64,000 bases of DNA. Origin: Lepas anatifera (lineage: Eukaryota; Arthropoda; Thecostraca; Lepadidae). The stretch spans positions 1,839,001 to 1,903,000 of the forward strand of contig JAOTON010000386.1 of NCBI GenBank assembly GCA_034440635.1. The letters run 5' to 3'. Below are positions 31,697 to 42,208 of the stretch, piece after piece. The number at the start of each line of letters is the position of its first letter. The stretch's first letter is position 1. The notes beneath the pieces are model-generated. The model worked only from the letters and a program-made list of their open reading frames with translations. It was not told the origin of the DNA and searched no databases. A program made the translations under genes and the position numbers.

Positions 31697-32746
31697 CTAT
31701 TGCAAATCGAGGTATGCATCATCGTTTGGACGGTCAGGCTCATCTAAGCTTATTGTAGCTGGCTGTAACCACTCCAGCAAACCGCTGTTGAAGGTTACCT
31801 CTCCTAATCTAAGAACAGAATCAAAACCATTCCCCGCCAGTATTTTGAAGCCTAGAGAACACTGCAGCAAGTACAGCAGTTTTTGATGCTCTGGAATCGC
31901 CATCAAATCCAGAAATCCCCACATTCCCTTCCAGTAAATTACCACAGCCAGATTAGAGGCCAATGCTAGGAAGTCCTCCCTAACTTGCTGGACGCGGGAA
32001 CTATTCTTATCACTTGCAACCCAAGACAGCTTCACTGGTAACAGGATGCATCCTAGTAGACATAACGCTCCGATGAGAAGCGCAAGGGGTGCTGCTTTCC
32101 AGCCTAGAGGCATCATTGCGAGGTTTGCCAGACTCCACTGTCCACGCCAGAGAAGAATCACGAGGCTGTTCACTCCCAGTAGCGATACGACAGCGTCGCC
32201 AATCGCTGCCAAAGGTCGCTGGTCTGTGTCAGTACCCAGCAGTGTCTGTGGCGACCTCTCCGACACGGGCAGAAGCGACAGCTTCACTTGAGGCACTGGC
32301 GGCATGTTGGTTGATGTCGGCAGAGCCCGCATCATCACCAAAGCCACAGCCGCAGACACTGCGCTCACCACGTAGCTCCACACGCGGACTCCGATGGCGG
32401 CGTCTAGCAGAAGCCACCCTCCGCGCCAAAACAACACATCAACCACCGCACACACTGCGCTGTACACCAGATTCAAGCACGGTCTGGTGGAGAGCTCTTC
32501 AACTACCGCCTTCCTGAGGTACACCAGTGGGTAGCCAACCAGCGCCGCTAGCGCAAATGAAACCACTGCGGAGAGAAGCTGGCGTGCGGGCAGCAGCATC
32601 AAGTCCAGCAGACCCCAGATCCCCCGCCACACGGCCACGTGGGCCGGGCCCAGCGCTGTCAGCCACGTCAGTGTTGTCAGCACCGCAGCTGATCCGGGCC
32701 GTGATGTCATCGCACTGACGTCTGCTGAACTGCTAATCTCGGTCAT
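31697..32746 (-). CDS. Fuseless-like multi-pass membrane protein
   Basis: Intact 349-residue single-exon frame. It has about eight hydrophobic segments and a fourfold motif, W-R/K-G-x-W-x-L-x-(D/N): at W40 (VWRGIWGLLDL), W107 (FWRGGWLLLD), W200 (LWRGQWSLANL) and W272 (YWKGMWGFLDL). The spacings, 67 and 72 within each pair, suggest a duplicated four-segment unit. This pattern fits the Fuseless family of eight-pass proteins; Drosophila Fuseless acts at presynaptic terminals in calcium-channel function. Family membership is from motif recognition; the role here is inferred. Both loops and C-terminus are hydrophilic, and no signal peptide is evident. The start at 32746 sits in ACACCATGA, a good context, but identical contexts recur upstream in a 53-bp array. 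Lack of introns could mean a retrocopy, though no poly-A tail is seen. Confidence 0.65.
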   Translation of the reverse strand: MTEISSSADVSAMTSRPGSAAVLTTLTWLTALGPAHVAVWRGIWGLLDLMLLPARQLLSAVVSFALAALVGYPLVYLRKAVVEELSTRPCLNLVYSAVCAVVDVLFWRGGWLLLDAAIGVRVWSYVVSAVSAAVALVMMRALPTSTNMPPVPQVKLSLLPVSERSPQTLLGTDTDQRPLAAIGDAVVSLLGVNSLVILLWRGQWSLANLAMMPLGWKAAPLALLIGALCLLGCILLPVKLSWVASDKNSSRVQQVREDFLALASNLAVVIYWKGMWGFLDLMAIPEHQKLLYLLQCSLGFKILAGNGFDSVLRLGEVTFNSGLLEWLQPATISLDEPDRPNDDAYLDLQ

Positions 32747-33217
32747 GGTGTTACGCTGGTCACTGCACTGACGTCTGCTGAACTGCTAATCTTGGTCATG
32801 GTGTCACGCTGGTCACTGCACTGACGTCTGCTGAACTGTTGATCTTGGTCATGGTGTTACGCTGGTCACTGCACTGACGTCTGCTGAACTGCTAATCTCG
32901 GTCATGGTGTTTCGCTGGTCACTGCACTGACGTCTGCTGAACTGCTAATCTCGGTCATGGTGTTACGCTGGTCACTGCACTGACGTCTGCTGAACTGCTA
33001 ATCTCGGTCATGGTGTTACGCTGGTTACTGCACTGACGTCTGCTGAACTGTTGATCTTGGTCATGGTGTTACGCTGGTCACTGCACTGACGTCTGCTGAA
33101 CTGCTAATCTCGGTCATGGTGTTACGCTGGTCACTGCACTGACGTCTGCTGAACTGCTAATCTCGGTCATGGTGTTACGCTGGTCACTGCACTGACGTCT
33201 GCTGAACTGCTGATCTT
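32704..33217 (-). repeat. 53-bp tandem array over the gene start
   Basis: About ten near-identical 53-bp units. On the minus strand each reads ATGACCGAGATTAGC, TTCAGCAGACGTCAGTGCAG, then TGACCAGCGTAACACC. ATGs occur at 33170, 33117, 33064, 33011, 32958, 32905, 32852, 32799 and 32746, exactly 53 bp apart. The last one opens the Fuseless-like gene, whose first 12 codons are repeat sequence. Units differ by few bases (GAG/AAG; GTAACA/GTGACA/GAAACA). Each also holds a GACGTCA-type CRE-like core. Confidence 0.95.
32799..33170 (-). promoter_or_regulatory. Chain of eight overlapping upstream reading frames
   Basis: Each of the eight upstream ATGs opens an 18-codon frame (MTEISSSADVSAVTSVTP or close variants) that stops at a TGA overlapping the next ATG as ATGA. 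All eight are open. The overlap follows from a unit length of 53 (two more than a multiple of three), so it may be a passive result of duplication. If the array is in the 5' UTR, it would strongly affect initiation at 32746. Transcription through it is not shown. Confidence 0.5.
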
Positions 33218-33219
33218 GA

Positions 33220-33545
33220 AAGTTATTTTATGTCAGGGCCGCCTTTTTTAGCTGAACGCCACGATTGTCTCAGTATTTATGGTGGTCGCAGATTTTCACT
33301 TGATTGCACGCATTGCGTATTTTTGCACGGTCTCCAAACTTAAGAGCTTGAAACTGAGAGCGCCCCGACAGAGACCCCGGTCTGAACAAGAGGTTTGGGT
33401 AGCTGCCCCGGCTCGCACGGCAGCTGCTCGTCGGCTGCGCTATGGCGCTGTTTGCTCAGGTGCCAATGCTATCAAACTCATACAGCTGCACTTGTGCACT
33501 TGTGAAAGCGAGGCTTTATGGTGGGCGTGACACAGCCACGGGGCT
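33220..33545. other. Upstream flank of the 53-bp array
   Basis: Moderately GC-rich with short open frames on the plus strand. No TATA box or CpG cluster stands out. Could hold the gene's promoter. Confidence 0.25.
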
Positions 33546-33548
33546 GAA

Positions 33549-33991
33549 TTAAAGGGAATGTGGCACTTTTACAACGTGATTTTAACTGAGATAGCCAAGT
33601 TGTAAAGTATGCCAGAAAACCCAGTACTCAATGTATCATTTGTCTTGAAACTAAAAATTTCCGTGGAGAAAGGCTAAAAACCTACCTGAAATATACCCCA
33701 AATCTACCCCAGCCAGGCGGCCACAGTCGTCAGCTCTTGGTGTGACTACAGCGCTTACGTCACGGTGAGTAATCAGCCAATTGAAGCCCTTGAAGCCTAT
33801 TGAATATGGTAGTAGTTGCCAGGTCATGACGTCATCCACTGACAGAGATTTATTTTTCACCCTAGAGGAGCATTTGAAAATCATTGTACATTTTTCATAG
33901 AAATCATGGATGTTTTCATGATTTTCGACCAAAAATACCTCTATTAAAACTAAACTGCTGGATTCGACCAAGGTGCCACATTCCCGTTTAA
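33549..33991 (+). mobile_element. Family D MITE, copy 1 (443 bp)
   Basis: Ends TTAAAGGGAATGTGGCAC and GGTGCCACATTCCCGTTTAA. Internal landmarks are ACGTGATTTTAACTGAGAT, TGACGTCA-like sites and GGCTTCAAGG-type sequence. Five copies occur in this window. The palindromic ends allow either a TTAA or a TA target. Confidence 0.8.
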
Positions 33992-34112
33992 GATACTCCG
34001 AGAAACTGTACCTATATTTCCGAAGCTTTGGTTTATGCTTTAATGATTTAGCTTGTGATAAATACTTCGTCATGCTGAAAACTGCTCGCTGAGAACAGGC
34101 ACCTGCACTATT

Positions 34113-34310
34113 CACGGGTAACGTATACAATAATTGTGGGGATTTAACGACGCACCAAGTGCAAAGGTTATACGGCGTCGCCAACTCTCACTCTGTTGGG
34201 AGAAGTATGGGAGATAAGATCAAATTATTCAGAGGCTCCGCCGGGACCTGAAGCTGGCACCAAGAGTTTGATGTTATCCACTGAGGCACGCACATCTCCC
34301 ACGGGTAACG
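34113..34310 (-). mobile_element. tRNA-derived SINE, family S1, copy 1
   Basis: Flanked by CACGGGTAACG at 34113-34123 and 34300-34310, an 11-bp target duplication. Minus strand has a tRNA-like head (GTGCCTCAGTGGATAACAT; TTCAGGTCCCGGCGG) and a body shared with 60052-60242: GAGTTGGCGACGCCGTATAA, CTTGGTGCGTCGTTAAA, ending in a T/A-rich tail. Confidence 0.85.
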
Positions 34311-34319
34311 CATGTGCGT

Positions 34320-35280
34320 TATTACCAACCTACGTGCATATTTCATGCAGAAGTCAGAAAAAAACTATATGTTCCCTACGCAGACCAATTGATACCCCGA
34401 GATAATACGTTCTCTAGAGGAAAATATGACTGTGTAGTACAGCTCTAGATAATTCCAGCAACGACCCGTACTTTTCCCAGATTTTAAAATGATATTTATG
34501 ATTACACTGATGATTGAAGCAAATGTGAAAACCTGCATTGAGTGCAGAGCAGAGATAGGAATTTCTGGGCCCAGAGCTGGGCTAGGGCCCCTGAGAGGAA
34601 TTATGTAAGAGGTTCGTGACTTGTTCGGAGGGCCCCAAGCTGGATTGGTGTCCACTGAAGTGGCATTGAGCGTGTTTAACTAGTATGGATCCAATTAGTT
34701 TGGGCACATTATGCTGATCTCGCCCCTCCCCCCATGAGCTTTTTAGAGCCCTTAGCTCGTGTGGCACCCAGGGTTGGTGCTGGGCCCATTTAGCTGGCCT
34801 AGGGCCTACTGAAAATATATTTTGCAGAAGGTTTCTGACTTGATCTCGGGATCCCTGACCCAGTGCAGGAACTCTGAGAGACAACATTGTGCGTCTGTAT
34901 CCACAGTCATGTATCGGAAAGAAATCGTGGTTGTAAATGGTGTGTTTGCAGAAGGCCCGCTCTTTGTTATTCGCTCTGGTGTCAGTACTAGGGACAACGT
35001 TATGGGACCCTGTGTGAAAAGTGGTGGGAAGAGAAGGGGGGTAAGGGGGGACAAAACATACTCCGTCCTCTTCCACTCTCAGAAGTGGGGGACGCGTCTC
35101 CCCCTCCCCCAGCGGCGTGACCCATGATTCTATACACGAAAAAGTATCAAGAAAGTGGTTTAATGATAGCTATTGGATTTTTCATACACTCAAGGAACGA
35201 ATTTTCGTGGCATAATTACTGTTTATACAATTTGCTTGTATGGTGCACTTTTTTGTCTCGGAATTTGAGGGGGACAAACC
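34320..35280. other. Spacer with degenerate GGGCCC-rich sequence
   Basis: 34560-34860 contains repeated GCTGGGCTAGGGCCC-like motifs resembling the array at 36-37.6 kb. A 164-residue minus-strand frame (34582-35076) crosses it and is not recognised. Confidence 0.3.
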
Positions 35281-35285
35281 ATCGA

Positions 35286-35308
35286 GTGAGAGAGAGAGAG
35301 AGAGAGGG
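35286..35308. repeat. (GA)n microsatellite
   Basis: About 11 GA dinucleotides. Confidence 0.85.
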
Positions 35309-35524
35309 GGGTGAAGTTTAGACAATGAGCCAATTTTACGGAAACAGCATACTAGACCTAGCTATCGCCATACTGTAGCATGCCTCATAATTTTTTGGTT
35401 ATTTATTTATATCATCAAAATATTCATATGGTAATAATCATTTTGGGCTATAATGATGCGCCAACTGCTGGGAATTCTCAGAAGGGGAATACGCTAGACT
35501 TGAGCATTGAAATGTATTTTGATT

Positions 35525-35830
35525 TCACACGCTAATGTTGCCTACTGCTAACACGTTTTCATTGAGGACTAGATTAAAAAGCGCACGGTACGTTATAATC
35601 CCTGTCCTTTCAAAGACCGAGTCAACGACAGAGGTTTCGACCCGTATCTTATTTTGAGCTTCCGGAAAACATCTGATTAAATGCTCGAAGTGTGTTGAAA
35701 AGCGCATGTAGGTTTTACCTCCCGAGGAAGTCATGATCGGCTCGTGTAAAATCCTACTATCATGAGGCTTCATGCGGTATTTATAGACTTTTCCCGAATT
35801 TAAAAGTCTTCTTTTTCTTACGAAAAACAT
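35525..35830 (-). CDS. Unrecognised 101-residue reading frame
   Basis: MFFVRKRRLLNSGKVYKYRM start, balanced composition, no known motif. Could be a fragment of a retroelement or chance. Confidence 0.15.
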   Translation of the reverse strand: MFFVRKRRLLNSGKVYKYRMKPHDSRILHEPIMTSSGGKTYMRFSTHFEHLIRCFPEAQNKIRVETSVVDSVFERTGIITYRALFNLVLNENVLAVGNISV

Positions 35831-36248
35831 TCACTCCTGCGGCCCCGACCGGACCGGGACCCCCTGGTTTGAAAAGAGATCTCCATCCCGGCTCAGGGTG
35901 CCTGCTTTCTCCCCCTGTGGTTGCTTCCCCCTCGGGGCTTTCTCCGCTTATGCACCAGCTATTCAACTAGGTTAGGGCCCTAGCTCAATTTAGGGGCGCC
36001 CAACGGTCGGTGTATATCGATTCTCAGAACATCTCTAGGGGTCCATTCGAGCTCGTGGTCCCCAGCTCAGCTCAGGGGCCCTATAACTGTGCAGGGGGCC
36101 CCAGATCAGCCCAGGGGCTGTCCATTTGAGCACAGGGATTTCAAGATTAGCTTACGGTCTAGCTCAGCTCAGGGGCCAGGTCAGCTGTTCAAGGGTCAGA
36201 ACAGCTCAAAGGGTCCATTGAAGCTCAAAGCCTTCAGCTCAGTGGCTC

Positions 36249-36708
36249 TTAAAGGGAATGTGGCACCTTGGTCGAATCCTGTAATTTAGTATAATTAGGC
36301 GTACTTTTGGCCGAAAATAATGAAACAGCTCATGATTTCTCTGAAAAATGTAGGTACAATAAGTTCAACATTATGCTTTTTAAAATGCTCCTCTAGGGAA
36401 AGAAAGAAATATCTGCCCGCGAATGATGTCATGATCAGGCAACCAATACCATACTCGAAACGCTTCAAGGGCTTCGATTGGCTGATGCTCATTGTGACGT
36501 CAGCGTATGTCGTCACACCAACAGTCATGAAAGCTTTGGCCTGCTGCTAAGGGTACATGAGGGTACATTGCAGGTAGGTTTTAGCTTTTTCTTCGGAAAT
36601 CTCGAGTTCCAAGACAAATGATATATTGAGTACCGGGTTTTCCGACTTGCTTTACAACTTGGCTATCTCAGGTAAAATCACGTCATGAAGGTGCCACATT
36701 CCCTTTAA
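36249..36708 (-). mobile_element. Family D MITE, copy 2 (460 bp)
   Basis: TTAAAGGGAATGTGGCACC at one end and GGTGCCACATTCCCTTTAA at the other, a perfect terminal inverted repeat. Reverse orientation relative to copy 1. Inserted in the GGGCCC-rich array. Confidence 0.9.
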
Positions 36709-36884
36709 GTATTTCAGGGAGTCCCCAGACCACTTCAGGAGCCCCATCTCAGCACAGGGACCCCAGCTACATGAACTCAGATGGTCAGATTAGCTTAGGG
36801 ATCTGGATCAGCTCAGGGGCCCCAGGTCCAGCCCCCATCCAACAGCGAGAGCAGACTACCGCATGTAACGCCACCCCTCGTAGC

Positions 36885-37140
36885 ATATAACATGCAAAAA
36901 TTAAATGATTAAATATCCAAATTTTTGCTGAAAGAGGCTCAGAATCTAAAATAAGATGCCCATTCATTCCATTTCGGATAAACTTAATTACCGTGTATTC
37001 TCACAAATTCGTAAGCGGGAAGTGCCATTAGTAGCAATTTAACACACGGTTCAATGGTGAAGGAATTCCTCCACGCTCGTGTGAAGTCACTCGGGGTGGA
37101 GGAATCCCTCTTGAACGTACCTTTAAGTAAAGTTATCTTG
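36885..37140. repeat. Family G repeat, uninterrupted copy
   Basis: Matches the two halves at 18075-18162 and 18505-18735, without the SINE. Includes GGATAAACTTAATTACCGTG and GAACGTACCTTTAAGTA. Confidence 0.7.
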
Positions 37141-37604
37141 CCCCAGGTCGGCCTATAGAGGGTCTAAGAACAGTTCAGGAGGGCCAATTCAAGCTAATGG
37201 GCCCAGCTCAGGGGCCCTATAACTGTGCAGGGGGTCTAGACCAGCCAAACTCGCCCAAAGTTCAGCACAGGGGCCCCAGATTACCTCAGGGGTCAGATTA
37301 GCCTTGGGAGAACACCTCAGCTCAGAGGCCCCAATGTCGGCTGATATAGGGTCTTTGACCAGCTCAAGGGCCCATTCAAGTTCACGGCTCTCAGCTCAGC
37401 TTAGATACCCTAGAAAGATTTAGAGGTCCCAAACTAGCTTTGGGGCCCTCAGATCAGCTAAAGAGGCCCCAGATTAGCTTATAGGGTATCAGAGGTCAGT
37501 TCAGTGACCCCTCGAAATTGACTCATAGTACCTTAATCCAGCTCAGGTGCCCAGGTTAGCTTAAGAAGTTTCCCGGACAAGCTTTCGGGCCCGTTTAGGT
37601 TCTG

Positions 37605-38340
37605 TATGTTCTATTATAGTTTTTCGTTTAGGTTTCTTATTTTCTGTTACAGTTCTTTATATTTTTATCCGTTGCAGGGGCCCGCCACAGAAAAGTGGGG
37701 GACTAGTGGTCCTCCTGCCCCCCCCCCGTTTCCTACGCCTATGCGCTATGGTCACAATCTATTATTTCTCTGCACTTCGCCCCTCTTTCCATTCATGGGG
37801 CAAAGTGGACGGATTCCTTTTGCCCCGGTTCACCGTGCCCCATGCAACACAGTCTAAAAGAATGGGAGACCAGTCATCACAAGAGTGACAAATCGAGGCG
37901 AGGTTTTTCTAAACAATCAAGGGATCCGTACTGATTTCCAGCAGTTCAACAAAATAAAATCTGTGCTGCTCGGATGGGGTTTTGAAGACCACAAAGTGAA
38001 GCGCAAAAGTCAGCTAACAGCCTAAAAAGCCCACCTTTCTCCAACGCGCTGGAAGCGAAATGAAGAGACAGCTGACGGAGATGCGCGGGATGCGTTGCTA
38101 AGTAACGCTCAGAAGCACACACTTACGGCAGATCGCAGCACTTTGCAGAGTTATTCAGCTTTCTCCGCTTTGCCCCACTGTCCGCTTTGCCATGGTCTTC
38201 CCTATATCTATTTATGTTTAATGGCATTTGGAACAAACTACGGACGTTAATAAGTGACAGTAGAGTTGTGGCATGACGAGCCTATTTGCAATTACTTTAA
38301 AACTATACCGGTAAAGGGACTGAAAAAAATTGTGTATTAT
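37605..38340. other. No recognisable gene
   Basis: A hAT-like end (CCGTTTCCTACGCCTATG) lies at 37727-37744 near CAGAAAAGTGGGGG, resembling termini of the 63.4-kb hAT MITE. Otherwise unassigned. Confidence 0.3.
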
Positions 38341-38541
38341 AAATACATAAGCCAAATGATATATTGGGACCGAACAAGCGGACTATAAATTCAAACGCCT
38401 TTTTGAATAGTTGTGCTACAGCACTGATATTCCAGGAAAGTATTTGGCGTTCGGAAAAAAACTCATGGTCCTTCAAATTACTGATCTTGTTTTTTCCAGC
38501 TCGAGTCAATATATTTTTATTTATTTTAACACTCATCATAG

Positions 38542-38858
38542 CACATCGCGATCACCGATGGCAGCCGGATCACACTGAGGCGGAAGTGTACGCTCTCCTG
38601 GTGACTATAATTAACGATGTTGAGCAATGCGCCCAGTCGAGCAAGCCAGTTGGATCTGTCCAAGCTTCTGGGGAGACTGGTCACGTGACACCGGTGCCAG
38701 CACGAGATGAGTTCTATTCGGGGCTGCCTCCACCCACCCACCCACGGCCCTCATCAGATAAATCTCGAGTGCTGGGTGATATTGCTCCCCCTTCCACTTC
38801 AAGAACTAGCCGGACTACTAAGTGGTGGCGAAGAGGAGTGGATGCAGACCCTAATTGA
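38542..38858 (+). CDS. Possible terminal exon of a host gene
   Basis: A pyrimidine-rich tract (TTTTTATTTATTTTAACAC) and CATAG at 38537-38541 could be a splice acceptor. The open frame beyond encodes about 105 residues (HRDHRWQPDHTEAEVYALL, then a serine/proline/threonine-rich end) to a stop at 38858. GC content rises sharply at the putative junction. No domain recognised. Without a visible upstream exon this stays tentative. Confidence 0.25.
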
Positions 38859-38859
38859 G

Positions 38860-39080
38860 GGGGTGGGGGCCAATCCTCCAACTGGGAGGGAGCGGACCGA
38901 TGATTTCATAGCCCGACAGACCTAGTGTAAGCTAAATATCCAAGCACATCATCGTTCTGGGTGGGGATCATTGGTTTGATGGAAGCATTGGTTTGATTGC
39001 ATCGCTGATCTAGTGTAAACTTTTTTCAGTGTAACGAAAAAAACCCGACCCGACCCGAGCGAGCAACTCCCGCAATGAAG
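38860..39080. other. Spacer with SINE S2 tail fragment
   Basis: CGAGCGAGCAACTCCCGCAA at 39056 and GAAGGGTTAA match the S2 body at 18265, just before the family C1 element. Confidence 0.35.
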
Positions 39081-39082
39081 GG

Positions 39083-39957
39083 TTAACCTGCGCCCTGCTG
39101 GGCCTCCTGAGCCACCTTCGCCCTGCTGGGGGGAGGGGTGTTTGAAACCCCCTCGAACTCGCCCCCTATGCGGGATAGCGAAAAAACTCGAACGATGGTG
39201 GATAGCTCATACAAATTCATGACGAAACTATAGGAAAATTTTTGGATCAGGTCAATATTGAGGTCATGGCAGGTCAAAGAAGTTGGCATTGTGAGCTCTA
39301 GAAGGAAAGAAGCTTTTGGGTTCTAGCATCTGACAGAGTTGAGTTAGAATCATTTTGTAAGCACCATTCGCTTCCTCTCGTCATGGCGAATCGAATGATG
39401 TATAATGTGACCATACTAGATCAAAACACAAAAATGGCCTGACCTCAGGTCAGGTCAAGGTCACCTGTTGATCTCAAATAGTCAATATGCATATCAATCG
39501 ACTTGCAACAGCAATCCTAACGCAATGGTATGAAAATAAAAGCTATATCATCATTGCATGCAGAGTTATTGACCCAAGTCTGAAAACTGCTTAAGTAGCT
39601 CCAGATGACCTCTCAGAGGTCTCAGGCCAGCAATTGCAACATGAGCCTGGAAAGGGACCGATCCACTACTTCAATTTGGATAATATAAAGGCATTATCAT
39701 TTGTATCTACGCAAATACAGCCCAATATCTGTTTTCCATGTATTTCCAATGGAGAGGTCATGGTCCGTACTTGGCCTTAGGTCATCGATATGAAAAATCT
39801 CGGAACATATTTTGTAGAACTCGGTGGGTGGGAATATTATGTGTTGCATGTTTCAATCCGATAGATTCACCTATTTCTTACTTATGCCACCTTAAATTTT
39901 TTTTGGAAGTGAGGTCACTTGACCTGTACTGGTGATCTGACCTGAGATGACCCAAAC
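39083..39957 (-). mobile_element. TTAA-MITE variant (family C1)
   Basis: TTAA at 39083. Two-hexamer terminus with CCTGCT at 39094 and 39122 (28 bp apart) around GAGCCACCTTCGC, the reverse of GCGAAGGTGGCTC in family B. Then a near-palindrome GGGGTGTTTGAAACCCCC. The interior has TGACCTGAGATGA and GGTCAGGTCAAGGTCACC. The far end stops at CAAACTTAAAACCAGAGCTGC, without a terminus; family C2 at 43.54 kb stops at an equivalent junction. Confidence 0.7.
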
Positions 39958-39959
39958 TT

Positions 39960-41440
39960 AAAACCAGAGCTGCAAAAAATCTCAAATCTGTCGGGCACTT
40001 TCGAAAAAACCTCCAAATCTGTCGGGTGGTTAGGATAGGACTATTAAAATTGTCTAAAACCCATTCAATTGGTAAAATGTTCCTACTCATTTTCCACATT
40101 CTTAATAGAAAATACTAAAATTAGCATAAAAAACTTCTAGTTTGGCACCAATGGATATCATTATCCTTATTTTTGTGCTCTGATCCTTATATGTGTGATA
40201 TCCTTATTTTTCGTGCTCTGAAGCCGCCTATGGCAAATCTAGGTGGAATGACACAAGTCTATTAATTTTCAAAACTCTAGAACTGAGACTGTTCTTCGGG
40301 TTTTCAATTATCAGACGCGCTCAGGAAATTAAGGTTATCGGCAGAAACCTATAACAAACTGAATACCGAACCACCAATTCTCATTTTCTGGAGTCACCAT
40401 TGGTAAAGAAAATTTATTATTGGATGTAATTTGAGATTTGTGGACGTACAGCATACAAATAGTGTGCGTCAAAGTCAGCTCGACTGGGTCTTGAATGAGA
40501 CTCAGTCTTGAATTCAGATGATTTAGGTCACAGGTGGAAATATACAATAACATGAGAAGCAGCCCCCTTTTTCAGTCCTCTGCAGCCGCTATTGACGAAA
40601 AATGCTGCATTAGAATGAGAATAAGTGATATTTTGTTATTATGTTACATAGTCCAGCCCAGAATACTTAAAAATATAGTTTGCAATGGAAGAAAGCTGAC
40701 CTGGTTCCCATACCATGCGGTTACTTATGCCAGCTTCTGCAGATTTTCATGATTTCAGTTTTTTGGAGGTGGGAGGGGGTAATTTGGAAGGAACCCCCAA
40801 AATTTATATATGGATTTTGCTCTGATGGCCAGACGAACAAGATTGGAGGGGTACTTTTTTATATTCGAAGAAGTGTTTTTTTAAGGATCATGGCTACTTG
40901 TAGTTGAATGCAAACATGTAATATTAGCTTTCCATGACTTTTAAATGCATGTTTACATGAACAATGCTAAATTTTGAAGCTGTTGGCTATTTCAAAGTTT
41001 TTCACGCATTGCAGTGCTCATTTCCATGAGGGTAGGTGGTTTAGGATCTGAAGTTAATGAGGCTAATAAATAACCTTAAGTCAGTTAGATATTAAACATC
41101 AAATAAATATCATGTTTCCAAGGAAGTTAAGAGTAAAAGGAATGAGTAAAGGTTGCACTAGGCTGTGTTTTTGTTATATCTTTGTCCCCTTGACATAGAT
41201 CATAGGCATATTTAGGTAAGTGAATAAAATGAAATAGGAGAAATAGTTTGGTACTTAAAACTCAAATTAAAGTGGAAAGGTGAAGAGTTTTGTTTCTTTG
41301 GCATCTACAAATCCACTGATGAAGGTATGCAACCTTTGTGGTTAATTCTGGATAAACAGGCATTGGATTTAAAAGAAGACGGGAGGGAAAATCAAATGTT
41401 TTAGTCTAATTTGACCAGTTTGCTGGTAAAAATCATTTTT
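39960..41440. other. AT-rich spacer, no gene recognised
   Basis: Short AATCTGTCGGGCAC repeat sequence at 39980-40030 recurs at 43.49 kb. The remainder is AT-rich without supportable features. Confidence 0.4.
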
Positions 41441-41544
41441 TCCTTATTAATATCATTTAAAATTATTGATCAACAGTGAGCATAACGTACTGTGTGGAAA
41501 TAAATGTAAGCTGCCGAAATTACAACGAACACCACATGACTTAC

Positions 41545-41773
41545 TTGTTTGTTTTCTACCCACACTGTTCTGATCTGCCCGCTGTTTGATCCATGCTTCA
41601 AAACGACCTCCTTGGCCAAAACCACTGTTCCTGAACTTGCAGGGCAGCCCAGAATGCTTGATTCGCTGATGCTCCTTAAAAAAACGTTTCTCGCCAAAAT
41701 ACCCACATCCCTCAAATCCACATTTAAGCTTGACACGGGACGGTGGAAGGGGCTTCAGCTTAATCGGAGCCAT
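41545..41773 (-). CDS. Possible first coding exon with C2H2-like finger
   Basis: ATG at 41773 begins MAPIKLKPLPPSRVKL, then C-x4-C-x11-H-x4-H (CGFEGCGYFGEKRFFKEH, QRIKH), close to a C2H2 zinc finger, then basic residues. The frame runs into a canonical splice donor, ACAA|GTAAGT, at 41545/41544. After it the frame soon loses character. No downstream exon was identified at lower coordinates. If real, it is a nucleic-acid-binding protein; the finger spacing is slightly atypical. Confidence 0.35.
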
Positions 41774-41873
41774 TTATCAGCCCTTCAACTATGGACGATG
41801 AAATCCAGGCTCAACCAGTTTACTCAAGATGTATACCAAAGTAATGCAAGAGAAAAATAATCAAAAACACAAC

Positions 41874-42170
41874 CTTGCAACGTTTTGCCTCCACCACACC
41901 ACGGGATTCTAGGGCCTTGGCCTCCGCCATATCCACAAGGCAACACACCAAACCGCAGGGCTGCTTTTCTTCAAACCAAACATACCTTTTACACCGGCTT
42001 TGCCGCAAGGGCGCTGTTCAAACAGCGCCCTTACGGCAGCGTTGAGCGTACTTCCAAACGAAGGAAACTAAGGAAAAAAACTGTTTTGCCTGTCGCCTTT
42101 ACCTTTACGGCGGCCTGTCGGGCCAAGCTGTCGCGTGCTATGGAATACAAATCGGGCCCGACAGGCCAGT
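41874..42170. other. GC-rich segment with two strong hairpins
   Basis: About 42001-42038: GCCGCAAGGGCGCTGTT pairs with ACAGCGCCCTTACGGC, one mismatch, very short loop. 42113-42170: GGCCTGTCGGGCC pairs with GGGCCCGACAGGCC across about 30 bases. On the minus strand ATGGCGGAGGCCAAGG (41925-41940) is a good start context reading about 19 codons to a weak donor. Could be a promoter-proximal region for the finger exon or a decayed MITE. Confidence 0.35.
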
Positions 42171-42208
42171 GAAGGAATTTTTCCAGCAGAGGATTTTCTG
42201 GGTGACGT

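Larger units (their letters stand above)
35955..37600. repeat. Degenerate AGCTCAGGGGCCC array with insertions
   Basis: Repeated AGCTCAGGGGCCCCAG-like units about 20-30 bp apart at 35955-36248, 36715-36850 and 37145-37600. A family D MITE (36249-36708) and a family G repeat (36885-37140) interrupt it. Unit identity is low, so the array is old. Confidence 0.65.

Noticed and set aside
32704..33217. Array as an in-frame N-terminal extension of the Fuseless-like protein
   Set aside because: 53 is not a multiple of three, so upstream ATGs are out of frame and terminate after 18 codons.
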